Part shown: positions 32,148-40,485 of the stretch, in pieces
Numbering within the stretch: position 1 is the first letter of the stretch
How the letters are laid out: each line of letters opens with the position of its first letter
Source of the DNA: JAFECT01 sp036501825
Lineage (GTDB): Bacteria; Pseudomonadota; Alphaproteobacteria; Caulobacterales; Caulobacteraceae
Assembly (NCBI GenBank): GCA_036501825.1
Contig: DASXZP010000039.1
Coordinates: 1 to 64,000, forward strand
DNA length: 64,000 bases
Reading direction: 5' to 3'
Notes under the pieces: generated by a model
Seen by the model: the letters and a program-made list of their open reading frames with translations, nothing else
Told to the model about the DNA's origin: nothing
Databases searched by the model: none
Translations under genes and position numbers: made by a program

Positions 32148-34052
32148 CTAGGCGCTCTCCGCCCAGGCGACGGTTTTCGACAGGCGGCCTTGGCGCAGCA
32201 TGCCTTCGATCTCCACGAAGCCCGCCGGCCAGCGTTCGAGGCGGTCGACCAGGGCTTCGTACTCGCGCCACAGGCCTTCGGGCAGGCGGTCGCCGAAGGG
32301 TTCGTAGGCCGCGGGAATCAGCGCCGCCTCTTCCTTCCACACCGCGCGATCGACGCTGAGCAGGATGTCGAGCTGGTCGCTGGTCAGGCCCAGGCCCGAC
32401 ACGTCGAGCGACTCGCGCGTCGGCAGCCAGCCGATGGGCGTGGGTTGCGCCTCGGCCTCGTCGCTGAGCCGTTCGACGATCCACTTCAGCACGCGACAGT
32501 TCTCGCCGAAGCCGGGCCACACGAAGCGGCCGTTCTCGTCCTTGCGGAACCAGTTCACGAAATAGATGCGCGGCAGCTTGTCGGGATCGGGCGCGCGGCC
32601 TTCCATCGACAGCCAGTGGGCGAAATAGTCGCCCATGTTGTAGCCGCAGAAAGGCAGCATGGCGAAGGGATCGCGGCGCAGCTCGCCGATCTTGTTCTCG
32701 GCCGCGGCGGTGCCTTCGGACGCGACATTGGACGCCAGGAACACGCCGTGGCGCCAGTTGAACGATTCGACCACCAGCGGCGCGGCCGTCGCGCGGCGCC
32801 CGCCGAAGAGGATGGCCGAGATCGGCACGCCCTTGGGGTCTTCCCACTCGTCGGCGATGGTCGGGCACTGCGACGCGGGCGCGGCGAAGCGCGCGTTCGG
32901 GTGCGACGCCGGCTTTCCGTGCTCCGGCGACCAGGCCTCGCCGGTCCAGGCGGTCAGGCCCTCGGGCGGCGTGTCGGTGAGCCCCTCCCACCAAACGTCG
33001 CCGTCGGCGGTGCGCGCCACATTGGTGAAGATGGTGTTGGCGTGCAGGGTTTCGATCGCATGGCGGTTGGTGCGCATCGAGGTGCCGGGCGCCACGCCGA
33101 AGAAGCCCGCTTCCGGATTGACCGCGTACAGCCGTCCATCCTCACCGAAGCGCATCCACGCGATGTCGTCGCCGATGGTCTCGGCCTTCCAGCCTTCGAG
33201 CGTCGGCTGCAGCATGGACAGGTTGGTCTTGCCGCAGGCGCTGGGGAAGGCGGCGGCGACGTAGCGCACGTCGCCCTTTGGCGAGGTGAGCTTGAGGATC
33301 AGCATGTGCTCTGCCAGCCAGCCCTCGTCGCGCGCCATCACCGAGGCGATGCGCAGCGCGTAACACTTCTTGCCCAAGAGCGCGTTGCCGCCATAGCCGG
33401 AGCCATAGGACCAGATCTCCCGCGTCTCGGGAAAGTGGACGATGTACTTAGTCTCGTTGCAGGGCCACGGCACATCGGCCTGGCCGGGCGCGAGCGGCGC
33501 GCCGAGGGTGTGCACCGCGGGCACGAAGAAGCCGTCGTCGCCCAGTTCCTCGAGCGCCGACTTGCCCATGCGCGTCATCACCCGCATCGACACCGCCACA
33601 TAGGCGCTGTCGGTGATCTCGACGCCGATGGCGGAGAAGGGCGAGCCCAGCGGGCCCATGCAGAAGGGCACCACATACATCGTGCGCCCGCGCATCGAGC
33701 CGCGGAACAGGCCTTGGAGCTTGTGGCGCATCTCGCCCGGATCGACCCAGTTGTTGGTCGGGCCGGCGTCGGCCTTCTCCTGGGAGCAGATGAAGGTGCG
33801 GCTTTCAACGCGCGCCACGTCCTTGGGGTCCGAGGCGGCGTGGAAGGAATTGGGACGCTTGGCGGGGTCGAGCGGCGTCAGGGTCCCGCTGGCGACCAGT
33901 TCAGCGGTCAGGCGCGCCCACTCCGCGTCGGAGCCGTCGCACCAGACCACGCGATCCGGCTCGGTCAGGGCGGCGATCTCGCCCACCCAGTCGATGAGTC
34001 CACGATGCCGAGTCGGGGCCTCTAGGAGCCCCGGGACAGCCCTGTCGCTCAC
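32148..34052 (-). CDS. pckG: Phosphoenolpyruvate carboxykinase (GTP)
   Basis: 634 residues from GTG 34052 (AGGGAG upstream). GTP-type signature with the hyper-reactive Cys: AAAFPSACGKTNLSM (C273), plus YVVPFCMGPLGSPFSAIGVEITDS, SYGSGYGGNALLGKKCYALRIAS, ETIGDDIAWMRF and RTNRHAI. Converts oxaloacetate and GTP to PEP for gluconeogenesis in the cytoplasm. The GTP enzyme, rather than the ATP form, is of note in an alphaproteobacterium. PEP is also the phosphate source for the nag PTS in this window. Confidence 0.96.
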   Translation of the reverse strand: MSDRAVPGLLEAPTRHRGLIDWVGEIAALTEPDRVVWCDGSDAEWARLTAELVASGTLTPLDPAKRPNSFHAASDPKDVARVESRTFICSQEKADAGPTNNWVDPGEMRHKLQGLFRGSMRGRTMYVVPFCMGPLGSPFSAIGVEITDSAYVAVSMRVMTRMGKSALEELGDDGFFVPAVHTLGAPLAPGQADVPWPCNETKYIVHFPETREIWSYGSGYGGNALLGKKCYALRIASVMARDEGWLAEHMLILKLTSPKGDVRYVAAAFPSACGKTNLSMLQPTLEGWKAETIGDDIAWMRFGEDGRLYAVNPEAGFFGVAPGTSMRTNRHAIETLHANTIFTNVARTADGDVWWEGLTDTPPEGLTAWTGEAWSPEHGKPASHPNARFAAPASQCPTIADEWEDPKGVPISAILFGGRRATAAPLVVESFNWRHGVFLASNVASEGTAAAENKIGELRRDPFAMLPFCGYNMGDYFAHWLSMEGRAPDPDKLPRIYFVNWFRKDENGRFVWPGFGENCRVLKWIVERLSDEAEAQPTPIGWLPTRESLDVSGLGLTSDQLDILLSVDRAVWKEEAALIPAAYEPFGDRLPEGLWREYEALVDRLERWPAGFVEIEGMLRQGRLSKTVAWAESA

Positions 34053-34186
34053 GCTTCACTCCCTGTGACACCTCGCCGGGGACGCTTCGACGTCATCCTC
34101 CGGGCGCCTCGGAGCAAGCCCCGGGCCAGCCCGAGAGATCAGCTTGGGCGAACGTCGTCAATGCCAGGGAACCCGGGAGAAATTAG

Positions 34187-34199
34187 TTAGCTATGCTAA
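34187..34199. promoter_or_regulatory. Inverted repeat upstream of pckG
   Basis: TTAGC (34187-34191), TAT, GCTAA (34195-34199), in the sequence pocket with the lowest GC upstream of pckG. Looks like a repressor half-site pair; the regulator is not known. Confidence 0.35.
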
Positions 34200-34354
34200 A
34201 TATGACTCTGGCGAAGCAGGCCTTTGAAATTCCCGCGACTCTGGGAGAACAGCGGCATCCATCCCTTTGACCCAAGCGGGAAATTGATTGTGAACCGGCG
34301 GCCGTCGGTGGCCGGACGCCCGCGCGCGATTCATTGTGACATTGACTCCTAAAA

Positions 34355-34367
34355 CTGACACTGTCAG
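34355..34367. promoter_or_regulatory. Palindrome before the MerR-family gene, possible operator
   Basis: CTGACA-C-TGTCAG, a perfect odd palindrome 9 bases before the ATG of the MerR gene and 7 bases after a TTGACT (34342-34347) that could be a -35 element. Its position suggests autoregulation of the MerR/methyltransferase operon. Confidence 0.45.
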
Positions 34368-34375
34368 ATCAAGCC

Positions 34376-34903
34376 ATGGCGCCCAAAGGCAAGTACACCG
34401 CCGCCGATCTCGCCCGCCTCGCCGGCGTGCCGATCCGCACCGTGCGCTTCTACATCCAGGAGGGTCTGGTCGATCCGCCGCTCGGACGCGGACCGGGCGC
34501 GCACTTTGAGGACCGGCACCTGCATCAGCTGCGCCGCACCCGCGCGATGCAGGGCGCAGGTCTCGACCTTCCCGCAATCCGCGAACACGCGAACGAACTC
34601 GAACGCATCCTCGCCGAGCGCGGCCTGACGGCGGAGAGCGCCGGCCGGATCTGGACCGCCTATGCGCTGTCCGTCGCCGACTTTCGGCCCGGCGCCGCTG
34701 ATGACGACGCCGACGATGACAACGACGAAGACGAAGACGAAGACGACGAAGAGATCGACGCCGCCACCGCGGTCCGCATCCCGCTCGCGCGCGGGGTGGA
34801 ATTGTTCGTCGCGCCCGGCGTCGCCCTGCCCTCGCCCCGGCGGCTCGTCGAGCTGGCGATGATGGTCCGGCGCCTGTTCAAACTCGGCAAGGAGTCGAAA
34901 TGA
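34376..34903 (+). CDS. MerR-family regulator with an acidic linker
   Basis: 175 residues. N-terminal MerR helix-turn-helix and wing (YTAADLARLAGVPIRTVRFYIQEGLV, HFEDRHLHQLRRTRAMQGAGL), a dimerisation helix (IREHANELERILAERGL), then an almost purely acidic run of about 20 residues (DDDADDDNDEDEDEDDEE) encoded by GACGAA-type hexamer repeats, and a C-terminal segment (ARGVELFVAPGVALPSPRRLVELAMMV). No metal-binding Cys pattern, so the effector is not a typical heavy metal. The stop overlaps the methyltransferase start (ATGA), so the two are co-expressed. Confidence 0.85.
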   Translation: MAPKGKYTAADLARLAGVPIRTVRFYIQEGLVDPPLGRGPGAHFEDRHLHQLRRTRAMQGAGLDLPAIREHANELERILAERGLTAESAGRIWTAYALSVADFRPGAADDDADDDNDEDEDEDDEEIDAATAVRIPLARGVELFVAPGVALPSPRRLVELAMMVRRLFKLGKESK

Positions 34904-35724
34904 GCCTTCATGACGTACGCACCTTCTATGCGCAGTTCGCCGTCGCAAAAGGCGGTGGCGGCGAGGCGCTGACCCGCGCCTTCGCGGCGGTCGATCGCGC
35001 ACGTTTTGTCGGTCCCGGGCCGTGGAAGATCTTCGCCGGCGCCGGCTATATCGAAACGCCCACGGACGACCCGGCCTTCGTCTTCCAGGACGTGGTCATC
35101 GCGCTGAAGCCGGAGCTCAAACTCAATAACGGCGAGCCCAGCCTGCATTCGCGCTGCATGGCGGCGGTCGCGCCGGCGAGCGGCGAGACCGTGATCCATG
35201 TCGGCGCGGGCTCCGGCTACTATTCCGCGATCCTCGCCGAGCTGGTGGGCGAACGGGGCCGCGTGGAAGCGTTCGAAGTCGAACCGGATCTCGCCGAAAC
35301 CGCCGCCGGCCTGCTGCGCGACTGGCCGCAAACGAGCGTGCACGCGCGATCGGCGCTTGGGGCGCCGCTGCCTGCCGCGGACGCGATCTACGTCAGCGCC
35401 GGCGTCAGCCACCCGCCCCTGCTCTGGCTGGATGCCTTGAAACCGAACGGGCGGCTGCTCCTGCCCCTGGCGGCCGGGTGGTCGGGCGGCCTCATGCTGC
35501 TTTTGACGCGCACGCGCGATGATGCCTTCGCGGTGCGTCTGGTCAGCGGCACCATGATCATCCCCTGCATCGGCGGCCAGGACGAACAGCAGGCCCAGGC
35601 CTTGATGCGCGCCCTCGCCGGCGGCGGCGCGATGTCGGTCCGCTCGCTCCGTCGCGGCGGCGCGCCGGATGAGACAGCGTGGCTCGCGGGCGACGGCTGG
35701 TGGTTCTCGACCGCCGAGGCGTGA
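34900..35724 (+). CDS. Protein-L-isoaspartate O-methyltransferase-like protein
   Basis: 274 residues. Rossmann methyltransferase with an SAM motif I (VIHVGAGSGYYSAILAELVG) and acidic motif II (VEAFEVEPDLAETA), preceded by PCMT-like residues (RARFVGPGPW, QDVVIALKPELKLNNGEPSLH). The usual PIMT substrate motif is altered (GEPSLHSRCMAAV in place of the ISxPxxxAxM pattern), so it may methylate something else or repair isoaspartate. A C-terminal extension of about 60 residues is unassigned. Cytoplasmic; translationally coupled to the MerR regulator. Confidence 0.75.
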   Translation: MSLHDVRTFYAQFAVAKGGGGEALTRAFAAVDRARFVGPGPWKIFAGAGYIETPTDDPAFVFQDVVIALKPELKLNNGEPSLHSRCMAAVAPASGETVIHVGAGSGYYSAILAELVGERGRVEAFEVEPDLAETAAGLLRDWPQTSVHARSALGAPLPAADAIYVSAGVSHPPLLWLDALKPNGRLLLPLAAGWSGGLMLLLTRTRDDAFAVRLVSGTMIIPCIGGQDEQQAQALMRALAGGGAMSVRSLRRGGAPDETAWLAGDGWWFSTAEA

Positions 35725-35761
35725 CGCGGCTACTGTGGAGCCGCCCTCGCTGGAGCCCGCC

Positions 35762-36058
35762 ATGGCCGACTTTATGATTTTCATGCACGGCGATGCGCCC
35801 CGCGCGCCCGACGCCGCCGCCTGGGGCCCCTATTTCAAACGCCTGCGGGACCTCGGCGTGTTCGACGGCGGCAGCGCGATCGGCGGGGGCGCGGTTTACC
35901 GAAAGGGCGGGACGCCGGCGCCCCTGAGCAACCAGCTCACCGGCTATATCCGCGTCCAGGCCGAGAGCCTCGACCAGGCGCGCGGGCTAATCGAAGGCAA
36001 TCCGGTGTTCGAAGCCGGTGGCTCCGTCGAGATACGTGAGCTTCCGCGCGGTGCATGA
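35762..36058 (+). CDS. YciI/YCII-related small protein
   Basis: 98 residues, ATG 35762. Matches the DGPF/YCII alpha-beta fold (MADFMIFMHGDAP, WGPYFKRLRDLGVFDGGSAIGGG, GYIRVQAESLDQARGLIEGNPVFEAGGSVEIRELP). Biochemical role of this family is unclear, although members can be fused to sigma factors or act as hydrolase-like proteins. Follows the methyltransferase by 37 bases and may be in its operon. Confidence 0.82.
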   Translation: MADFMIFMHGDAPRAPDAAAWGPYFKRLRDLGVFDGGSAIGGGAVYRKGGTPAPLSNQLTGYIRVQAESLDQARGLIEGNPVFEAGGSVEIRELPRGA

Positions 36059-36106
36059 GCGCGAAATCCGGCCGGCGCGTCGTGCGCCGGCCGGACTCTG
36101 CACAGG

Positions 36107-37765
36107 CTACTGGTGAACGAACGCGCTGTTGCCGTTCCCCGATTGGGTGACGGTCGAAACCGCGCCGTGGCTCGCCTGGCTGATCGAGGCGAAGTTGCCG
36201 CCGCCCGATTGAGTCACGGTCGACATGTCGCCGTTGCCCGTCTGGGTGACGCTGGCGCTGTCGCTACCGCCGAACTGGTCAATCTCCGAGGTGTCGTTCT
36301 TGCCGCTTTGCGAGACCTCGGCGCTATTGCCGCCGCCGGCGCCCGTCTGTTGGATGACCGAGCTATCATTCTTGCCGGACTGCGACACCGTCGCATTGTC
36401 GAAGATCCCGCCGCCCTGGCTCACGGCCGAGAAGCCGTTCTCGCCTGACTGTGTAACCGTGGCGCTGTCAAAGTCGCTGACCTGGATGATGTCGGAATTG
36501 TCGCTCGTTCCGCTCTGGGTGACCGCCGCGGTGTCGAAGGCCCCAAGTTGGCCGATGTCCGAGGACTCCTTGTTGCTGCCGGCGACCTGGTTGACGGTCG
36601 CGGTCTCCTCGAAGCCGCCCTGGCCGACGTTGGAATTGCCGTTGGACCCCGTCTCCTGGATGTCGGCAAGGGCGCCGTTGGCGCCTACGTCCTGCTCGAT
36701 TTGCGAGAAGTTGCCGCCCTGGGCGCCGGCGACCTGAAAGACACGCGACGTCGCCGTATCGAACTGAACGATATTCGAAGTGTTGCCGTCCCCGTTTTGG
36801 AGGACGCTGGCGAGGGCGCCGGTCACGAAGCTTTCGCCGAAGGCAAACCCGTCGGTCGTAAAGGCGCCCTGGCCAATGGCCGAGTCGCTTGTGCCATTCT
36901 GGGCGACGAAGATGGTGTTGTTATTGCCTGACTGGAAGGCGCCGCTCCATGACCCGCCGTTGAACTGGAACATGTTGCTGGTGTTGTTCACGCCGATCGT
37001 CTGAACGAAGGCGGTGGCAAGCTTGGTTGACGACGACTGGCTGATCATTTGAATGTTGTTGTCGCCGATCACATCGTTGATCGCGTTGTCGTTACGGCCG
37101 GCTTGGTCGATGCCGCTGGTGTTGTCGTCGCCGAGCTGTTGCGACACCGCGCCCTGGGCCGTTCCGCTCGAGCCGCCGAAACCCCCTGCATTGAGGGAAC
37201 CTCCGCTCACCCCGTCAAAGGCCGCAAAGCCGGCCTGCGGGCTGATGCCGAACAGGCCGTTGCTGACGCCGGTCTGCTGGATCGTCGAGGCGTTGCCGTT
37301 GCCGGTCTGCAGGATCCACGCCTGCTCGCCCTTGCCGTTCTGGTAGATGGTCGCGCCGCCGGCGCCGAAGGAGCCGGGGTTGGCGCCGGTTTGACGGATC
37401 CAGGCGGTCTCGCCGGAGCTGTTGACGTCCTGCTGCACCGTCGCGAAGCTTCCGCCGAACTGGCCGACGTCGGACGAGCCGCCCTTTCCAAGCTGGCTGA
37501 TCAAGGCGACGTTGCCGGTGTCGTTACCGGCGTCCGTATTCTGAGACAGGGTCGAGGTGTTGTTCTTGCCGCCCTGGGTGACGGTGGCGGTGTCGCCGGT
37601 CGAGGTCTGCGTGACGGTCGATGTGGCGCTGTCGCTGGCGGTCTGGTCGATGGTGACCAGGTTGCTGTTGCCGGTCTGCGTCACGGTCGAAACGCTCTGC
37701 GCGACCGCAGCGCCCCCGATCAGAACCGCGGCGGCCGACACCGACGCGAGAATGAGCTTCTTCAT
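36107..37765 (-). CDS. Curlin-repeat (functional amyloid-like) secreted protein
   Basis: 552 residues with a signal peptide (MKKLILASVSAAAVLIGGAAVAQ). The rest is a long series of about 20 curlin-like units of roughly 20 residues, built on S/T-x-V-x-Q-x-G-x-x-N (STVTQTGNSNLVTIDQT, ATVTQGGKNNTSTLSQ, SEIDQFGGSDSASVTQTG). Composition is dominated by Ser, Thr, Asn, Gln, Gly and Val, with no cysteine. CsgA/CsgB-type repeats assemble into cross-beta fibres outside the cell for adhesion and biofilm. CsgA is only about 150 residues, so this is unusually long. No csgE, csgF or csgG is in the window. Confidence 0.85.
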   Translation of the reverse strand: MKKLILASVSAAAVLIGGAAVAQSVSTVTQTGNSNLVTIDQTASDSATSTVTQTSTGDTATVTQGGKNNTSTLSQNTDAGNDTGNVALISQLGKGGSSDVGQFGGSFATVQQDVNSSGETAWIRQTGANPGSFGAGGATIYQNGKGEQAWILQTGNGNASTIQQTGVSNGLFGISPQAGFAAFDGVSGGSLNAGGFGGSSGTAQGAVSQQLGDDNTSGIDQAGRNDNAINDVIGDNNIQMISQSSSTKLATAFVQTIGVNNTSNMFQFNGGSWSGAFQSGNNNTIFVAQNGTSDSAIGQGAFTTDGFAFGESFVTGALASVLQNGDGNTSNIVQFDTATSRVFQVAGAQGGNFSQIEQDVGANGALADIQETGSNGNSNVGQGGFEETATVNQVAGSNKESSDIGQLGAFDTAAVTQSGTSDNSDIIQVSDFDSATVTQSGENGFSAVSQGGGIFDNATVSQSGKNDSSVIQQTGAGGGNSAEVSQSGKNDTSEIDQFGGSDSASVTQTGNGDMSTVTQSGGGNFASISQASHGAVSTVTQSGNGNSAFVHQ

Positions 37766-37994
37766 CCTTGTTTCCCTCTCTTACGATTTGAGTACGAGGA
37801 AGCGTCCCCTGCCCTCGCCGCACAGGCAGGCCGCGGACCGTCAAGCAGCCCCACGCCCCGAAAAACAGCGATATCAGCTAAGGGGCGCGCGTCGGCGGCG
37901 TCAAGAAATAGTTGGTATTCCTGCCACGATCTTTGGGGAGGAATTGAATCGAAAGACAGAATCTCGATTTCTGCGATTCGTTTCCGCGGCGAAC

Positions 37995-39095
37995 TCAGGA
38001 CACCCGCTCGAACACGCGCTGCATCGCCGCCAGTAAGGTCTCGTTGTCCGCGTCGCTGCCCACGGTCACGCGCAGGTGGTTCGGCAGGTGATAGTTTTTC
38101 AGCGCGCGCAGGATCAGGCCCTCGCGGTTGAGCGCTTCGTCCAGATCGGCGGCGGTGAGGCCGAGCGACGGCGGCACGCCGAAGGTAACGAAGTTGGTTG
38201 CAGATGGCGCGGGCTCGAGACCCCAGGCGGTGAACCGCTCGCGGAACACCGGCAGCCATTCGCGCACATGGCCGATGGAACGGTCGACGAAGGCCTGGTC
38301 GTCCAGCGCCGCGACCGCCGCCGCCTGGGCGGGCCGGTTCACGTTGAACGGCAGACGAATACGATCCATGGCGGCGACCACATCGGAATGCGCATAGCCC
38401 CAGCCGACGCGCAGCGACGCCAGGCCGTAGATTTTCGAGAAGGTCCGCGTGACCATGACGTTGGAGGCCTCGCGCGCCAGCGCCAGGCCGTCGTCGTAAC
38501 CCGGCAGGCCGCGCGCGAATTCGGCATAGGCGCCGTCGTAGAGGAACAGGACGTTGTCCGGGATGCCCGCGTGCAGACGCCGGATTTCCGCGTCGGTCAA
38601 CATGGTGCCGGTCGGATTGGCCGGATTGGCGACGAAGACTATGCGCGTGCGCGTATCAATAGCGGCTAAGATGGCGTCGACGTCCACGTGCAGGTCGGTT
38701 TCCGGCGCGTCCTTGACCTCCGCGCCGTTGGCGCGCGCGGCGATGGCCCAGGCGGCGAAGCCGTGATGCGGCTGGACGATGTTGTCGCCGGGCTCGAGGA
38801 AGGTCTGGCAGGCGAGGGTGAAGATCTCGTCCGAGCCGCAGCCGAAGATCAGGCGTTCGGGCTCCAGGTCGAAGGTTTCGGCGACCTTGTGGCGGAGCAG
38901 ATTGGCGTGGCCCTCGGGATACAGCGCGATGTCGGCGGCGGCGGCGAGGTAGGCCTCGCGGCCGAGCGGACTGCAGCCGAGCGCATTTTCGTTCGCCGAA
39001 AGTTTGATCGGCTTTTCGACGCCCTCGATCTTCGCCTTGCCGGGGACGTAGTGGGCGATGTCGAGGATGCCGGGCCGCGGTTTCGGACCGGTCAC
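37995..39095 (-). CDS. hisC: Histidinol-phosphate aminotransferase
   Basis: 366 residues from GTG 39095, overlapping the hisIE stop (GTGA). Full class II aminotransferase with SANENALGCSP, CGSDEIFTLACQTFL, FVANPANPTGTML, DGAYAEFA and the PLP lysine K221 in RTFSKIYGLASLRVGWG. Transfers the amino group to imidazole-acetol phosphate in histidine synthesis. It is the last gene of the his operon and the only one of the two HisC-like sequences here that keeps the lysine. Confidence 0.95.
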   Translation of the reverse strand: MTGPKPRPGILDIAHYVPGKAKIEGVEKPIKLSANENALGCSPLGREAYLAAAADIALYPEGHANLLRHKVAETFDLEPERLIFGCGSDEIFTLACQTFLEPGDNIVQPHHGFAAWAIAARANGAEVKDAPETDLHVDVDAILAAIDTRTRIVFVANPANPTGTMLTDAEIRRLHAGIPDNVLFLYDGAYAEFARGLPGYDDGLALAREASNVMVTRTFSKIYGLASLRVGWGYAHSDVVAAMDRIRLPFNVNRPAQAAAVAALDDQAFVDRSIGHVREWLPVFRERFTAWGLEPAPSATNFVTFGVPPSLGLTAADLDEALNREGLILRALKNYHLPNHLRVTVGSDADNETLLAAMQRVFERVS

Positions 39096-39709
39096 GGCTT
39101 TTTCGCCCGGTCCGCCAGCACGTCGAGCACCGCCTGGAACGGCAGGCCGCGCGCCTTCAGCAGGACCAACAGGTGATAGATCAGGTCGGCGCTTTCGCTG
39201 GCGAGTTCCTCCACATCGCCGGCGGCCCCCGCGAGCGCGGTTTCGACGCCTTCTTCGCCCACTTTCTGCGCCACGCGCTTGGGTCCCTTAGCGAGCAGTT
39301 TGGCGGTCCAACTGGTTTCCGGATCCGCCGAGGCGCGCGCGGTGATGGTCTGCTGCAAGCGTGCGAGACGGCCGAGGCCCGGCGCGTCTTCGTCGCCGAA
39401 ACAGCTGGTGGTGTTCAGGTGGCAGGCAGGGCCCTGCGGGCGGGCGCGCACCAGCAGGGTGTCGCCGTCGCAATCAGCCGTTACCGAAACGACGTGCAGA
39501 CGATGCCCCGATGTCTCGCCCTTGCGCCAACGGCCGCCGCGCGAGCGGGAGAAGAAGGTCGCCTCGCCGCTCTCCAGCGTCTCTTCGAGGGCCGCCTCGT
39601 CCATATAGGCCAGCATCAGCACCTGCAGGGTGTCGGCGTCCTGCACCACGGCGGGCACGAGGCCGTCGCCCTTGGCGAAGTCGATGCGCGCGCGGTCTTC
39701 GGTGCTCAT
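39092..39709 (-). CDS. hisIE: Bifunctional phosphoribosyl-AMP cyclohydrolase / phosphoribosyl-ATP pyrophosphatase
   Basis: 205 residues from ATG 39709; GTG 39721, overlapping the hisF stop, is the alternative. HisI half (LVPAVVQDADTLQVLMLAYMDEAAL, FFSRSRGGRWRKGETSGH, DCDGDTLLVRARPQGPACHLNTTSCF with Zn/Mg ligands) is followed by the HisE half (KLLAKGPKRVAQKVGEEGVETALA, ADLIYHLLVLL). Catalyses steps 2 and 3 of histidine synthesis. Most alphaproteobacteria keep hisI and hisE as separate genes, so the fusion is uncommon for the suspected host. Confidence 0.95.
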   Translation of the reverse strand: MSTEDRARIDFAKGDGLVPAVVQDADTLQVLMLAYMDEAALEETLESGEATFFSRSRGGRWRKGETSGHRLHVVSVTADCDGDTLLVRARPQGPACHLNTTSCFGDEDAPGLGRLARLQQTITARASADPETSWTAKLLAKGPKRVAQKVGEEGVETALAGAAGDVEELASESADLIYHLLVLLKARGLPFQAVLDVLADRAKKP

Positions 39710-39717
39710 CGCGGCGC

Positions 39718-40485
39718 TCACAGCCGCACCGCGACGCCGGCATCGGCGAGGTCCGCTTTCAGGTCGGGCACGGTGAGGATCCCCTTGTGGAAGACGCTGG
39801 CGGCCAGGGCGCCGGAAACGTCGGCCTGTTCGAACACGTCGCGGAAATCGCCGGCCGAGCCCGCGCCGCCCGAGGCGATCAGCGGAATGGTCAGACGCGC
39901 GCGCGCCGCCTTCAGCTGGGCGATGTCGTAGCCCTTGCGCACGCCGTCCTGGTTCATGCAGTTCAGCACCACCTCGCCGGCGCCGCGATCCTGGGCCTCG
40001 ACGATCCAGTCCAGGGTCTTGCGGCCCGAGGCGCGGCTGGTGGCTTCGCTGCCGGTGTATTGGTGCACGACGTAGTCGTCGCCGTCGACCAGGCTGTCGA
40101 CGCCCAGCACCACGCACTGGGACCCCGCGGTTGCGGCGATCTCGCCGATCAGCCCCGGCCGCTCCAGCGCCGGTGAATTGATCGACACCTTGTCGGCGCC
40201 GCTTTCCAGGCAGGCCAGCGCCTGTTTCACACTGCGCACGCCGCCGGCCACGCAGAAGGGGATGTCGAGTTCGGCCGCGATGGCGCGCACCCAATCATAG
40301 TCGAGGGTGCGGTCTTCGGCCGAAGCGGTGATGTCGTAGAACACCAGCTCGTCGGCGCCCTGGTCGCGGTAGCGCGCGGCGAGTTCCACCGGATCGCCCA
40401 TGTCCTCGTGGCCGCGGAAGCGCACGCCCTTCACCACGCGGCCGTCCTTCACGTCCAGGCAAGGAATGATGCGCCTAGCCAGCAT
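39718..40485 (-). CDS. hisF: Imidazole glycerol phosphate synthase, cyclase subunit
   Basis: 255 residues, TIM barrel with MLARRIIPCLDVKDGRVVKGVRFRG, the catalytic Asp pair (CLDVKDG, and D in LNCMNQDGV), CVAGGVRSVKQAL and IASGGAGSAGDFRDVF. Partners HisH: it uses ammonia from the glutaminase to make IGP and AICAR. The start overlaps the hisA stop by 11 bases. Confidence 0.97.
   Translation of the reverse strand: MLARRIIPCLDVKDGRVVKGVRFRGHEDMGDPVELAARYRDQGADELVFYDITASAEDRTLDYDWVRAIAAELDIPFCVAGGVRSVKQALACLESGADKVSINSPALERPGLIGEIAATAGSQCVVLGVDSLVDGDDYVVHQYTGSEATSRASGRKTLDWIVEAQDRGAGEVVLNCMNQDGVRKGYDIAQLKAARARLTIPLIASGGAGSAGDFRDVFEQADVSGALAASVFHKGILTVPDLKADLADAGVAVRL

Larger units (their letters stand above)
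34053..34375. other. 323-base divergent intergenic region between pckG and the MerR gene
   Basis: Contains a TTAGC-TAT-GCTAA inverted repeat (34187-34199) in an AT-rich pocket 135 bases upstream of pckG, and CTGACA-C-TGTCAG (34355-34367) directly before the MerR gene. The rest is GC-rich, with an inverted stretch around GGCGGCCGTCGGTGGCCGGACGCC (about 34299-34322). No small gene or RNA is evident. Confidence 0.5.

Noticed and set aside
31728..34025. 765-codon open frame antisense to pckG
   Set aside because: Composition shadow; pckG carries the full set of GTP-type signature motifs.
37905..37920. Single TTGGTATT half-site before hisC as a second NagR site
   Set aside because: No inverted partner nearby, and it lies downstream of hisC rather than before a sugar gene.
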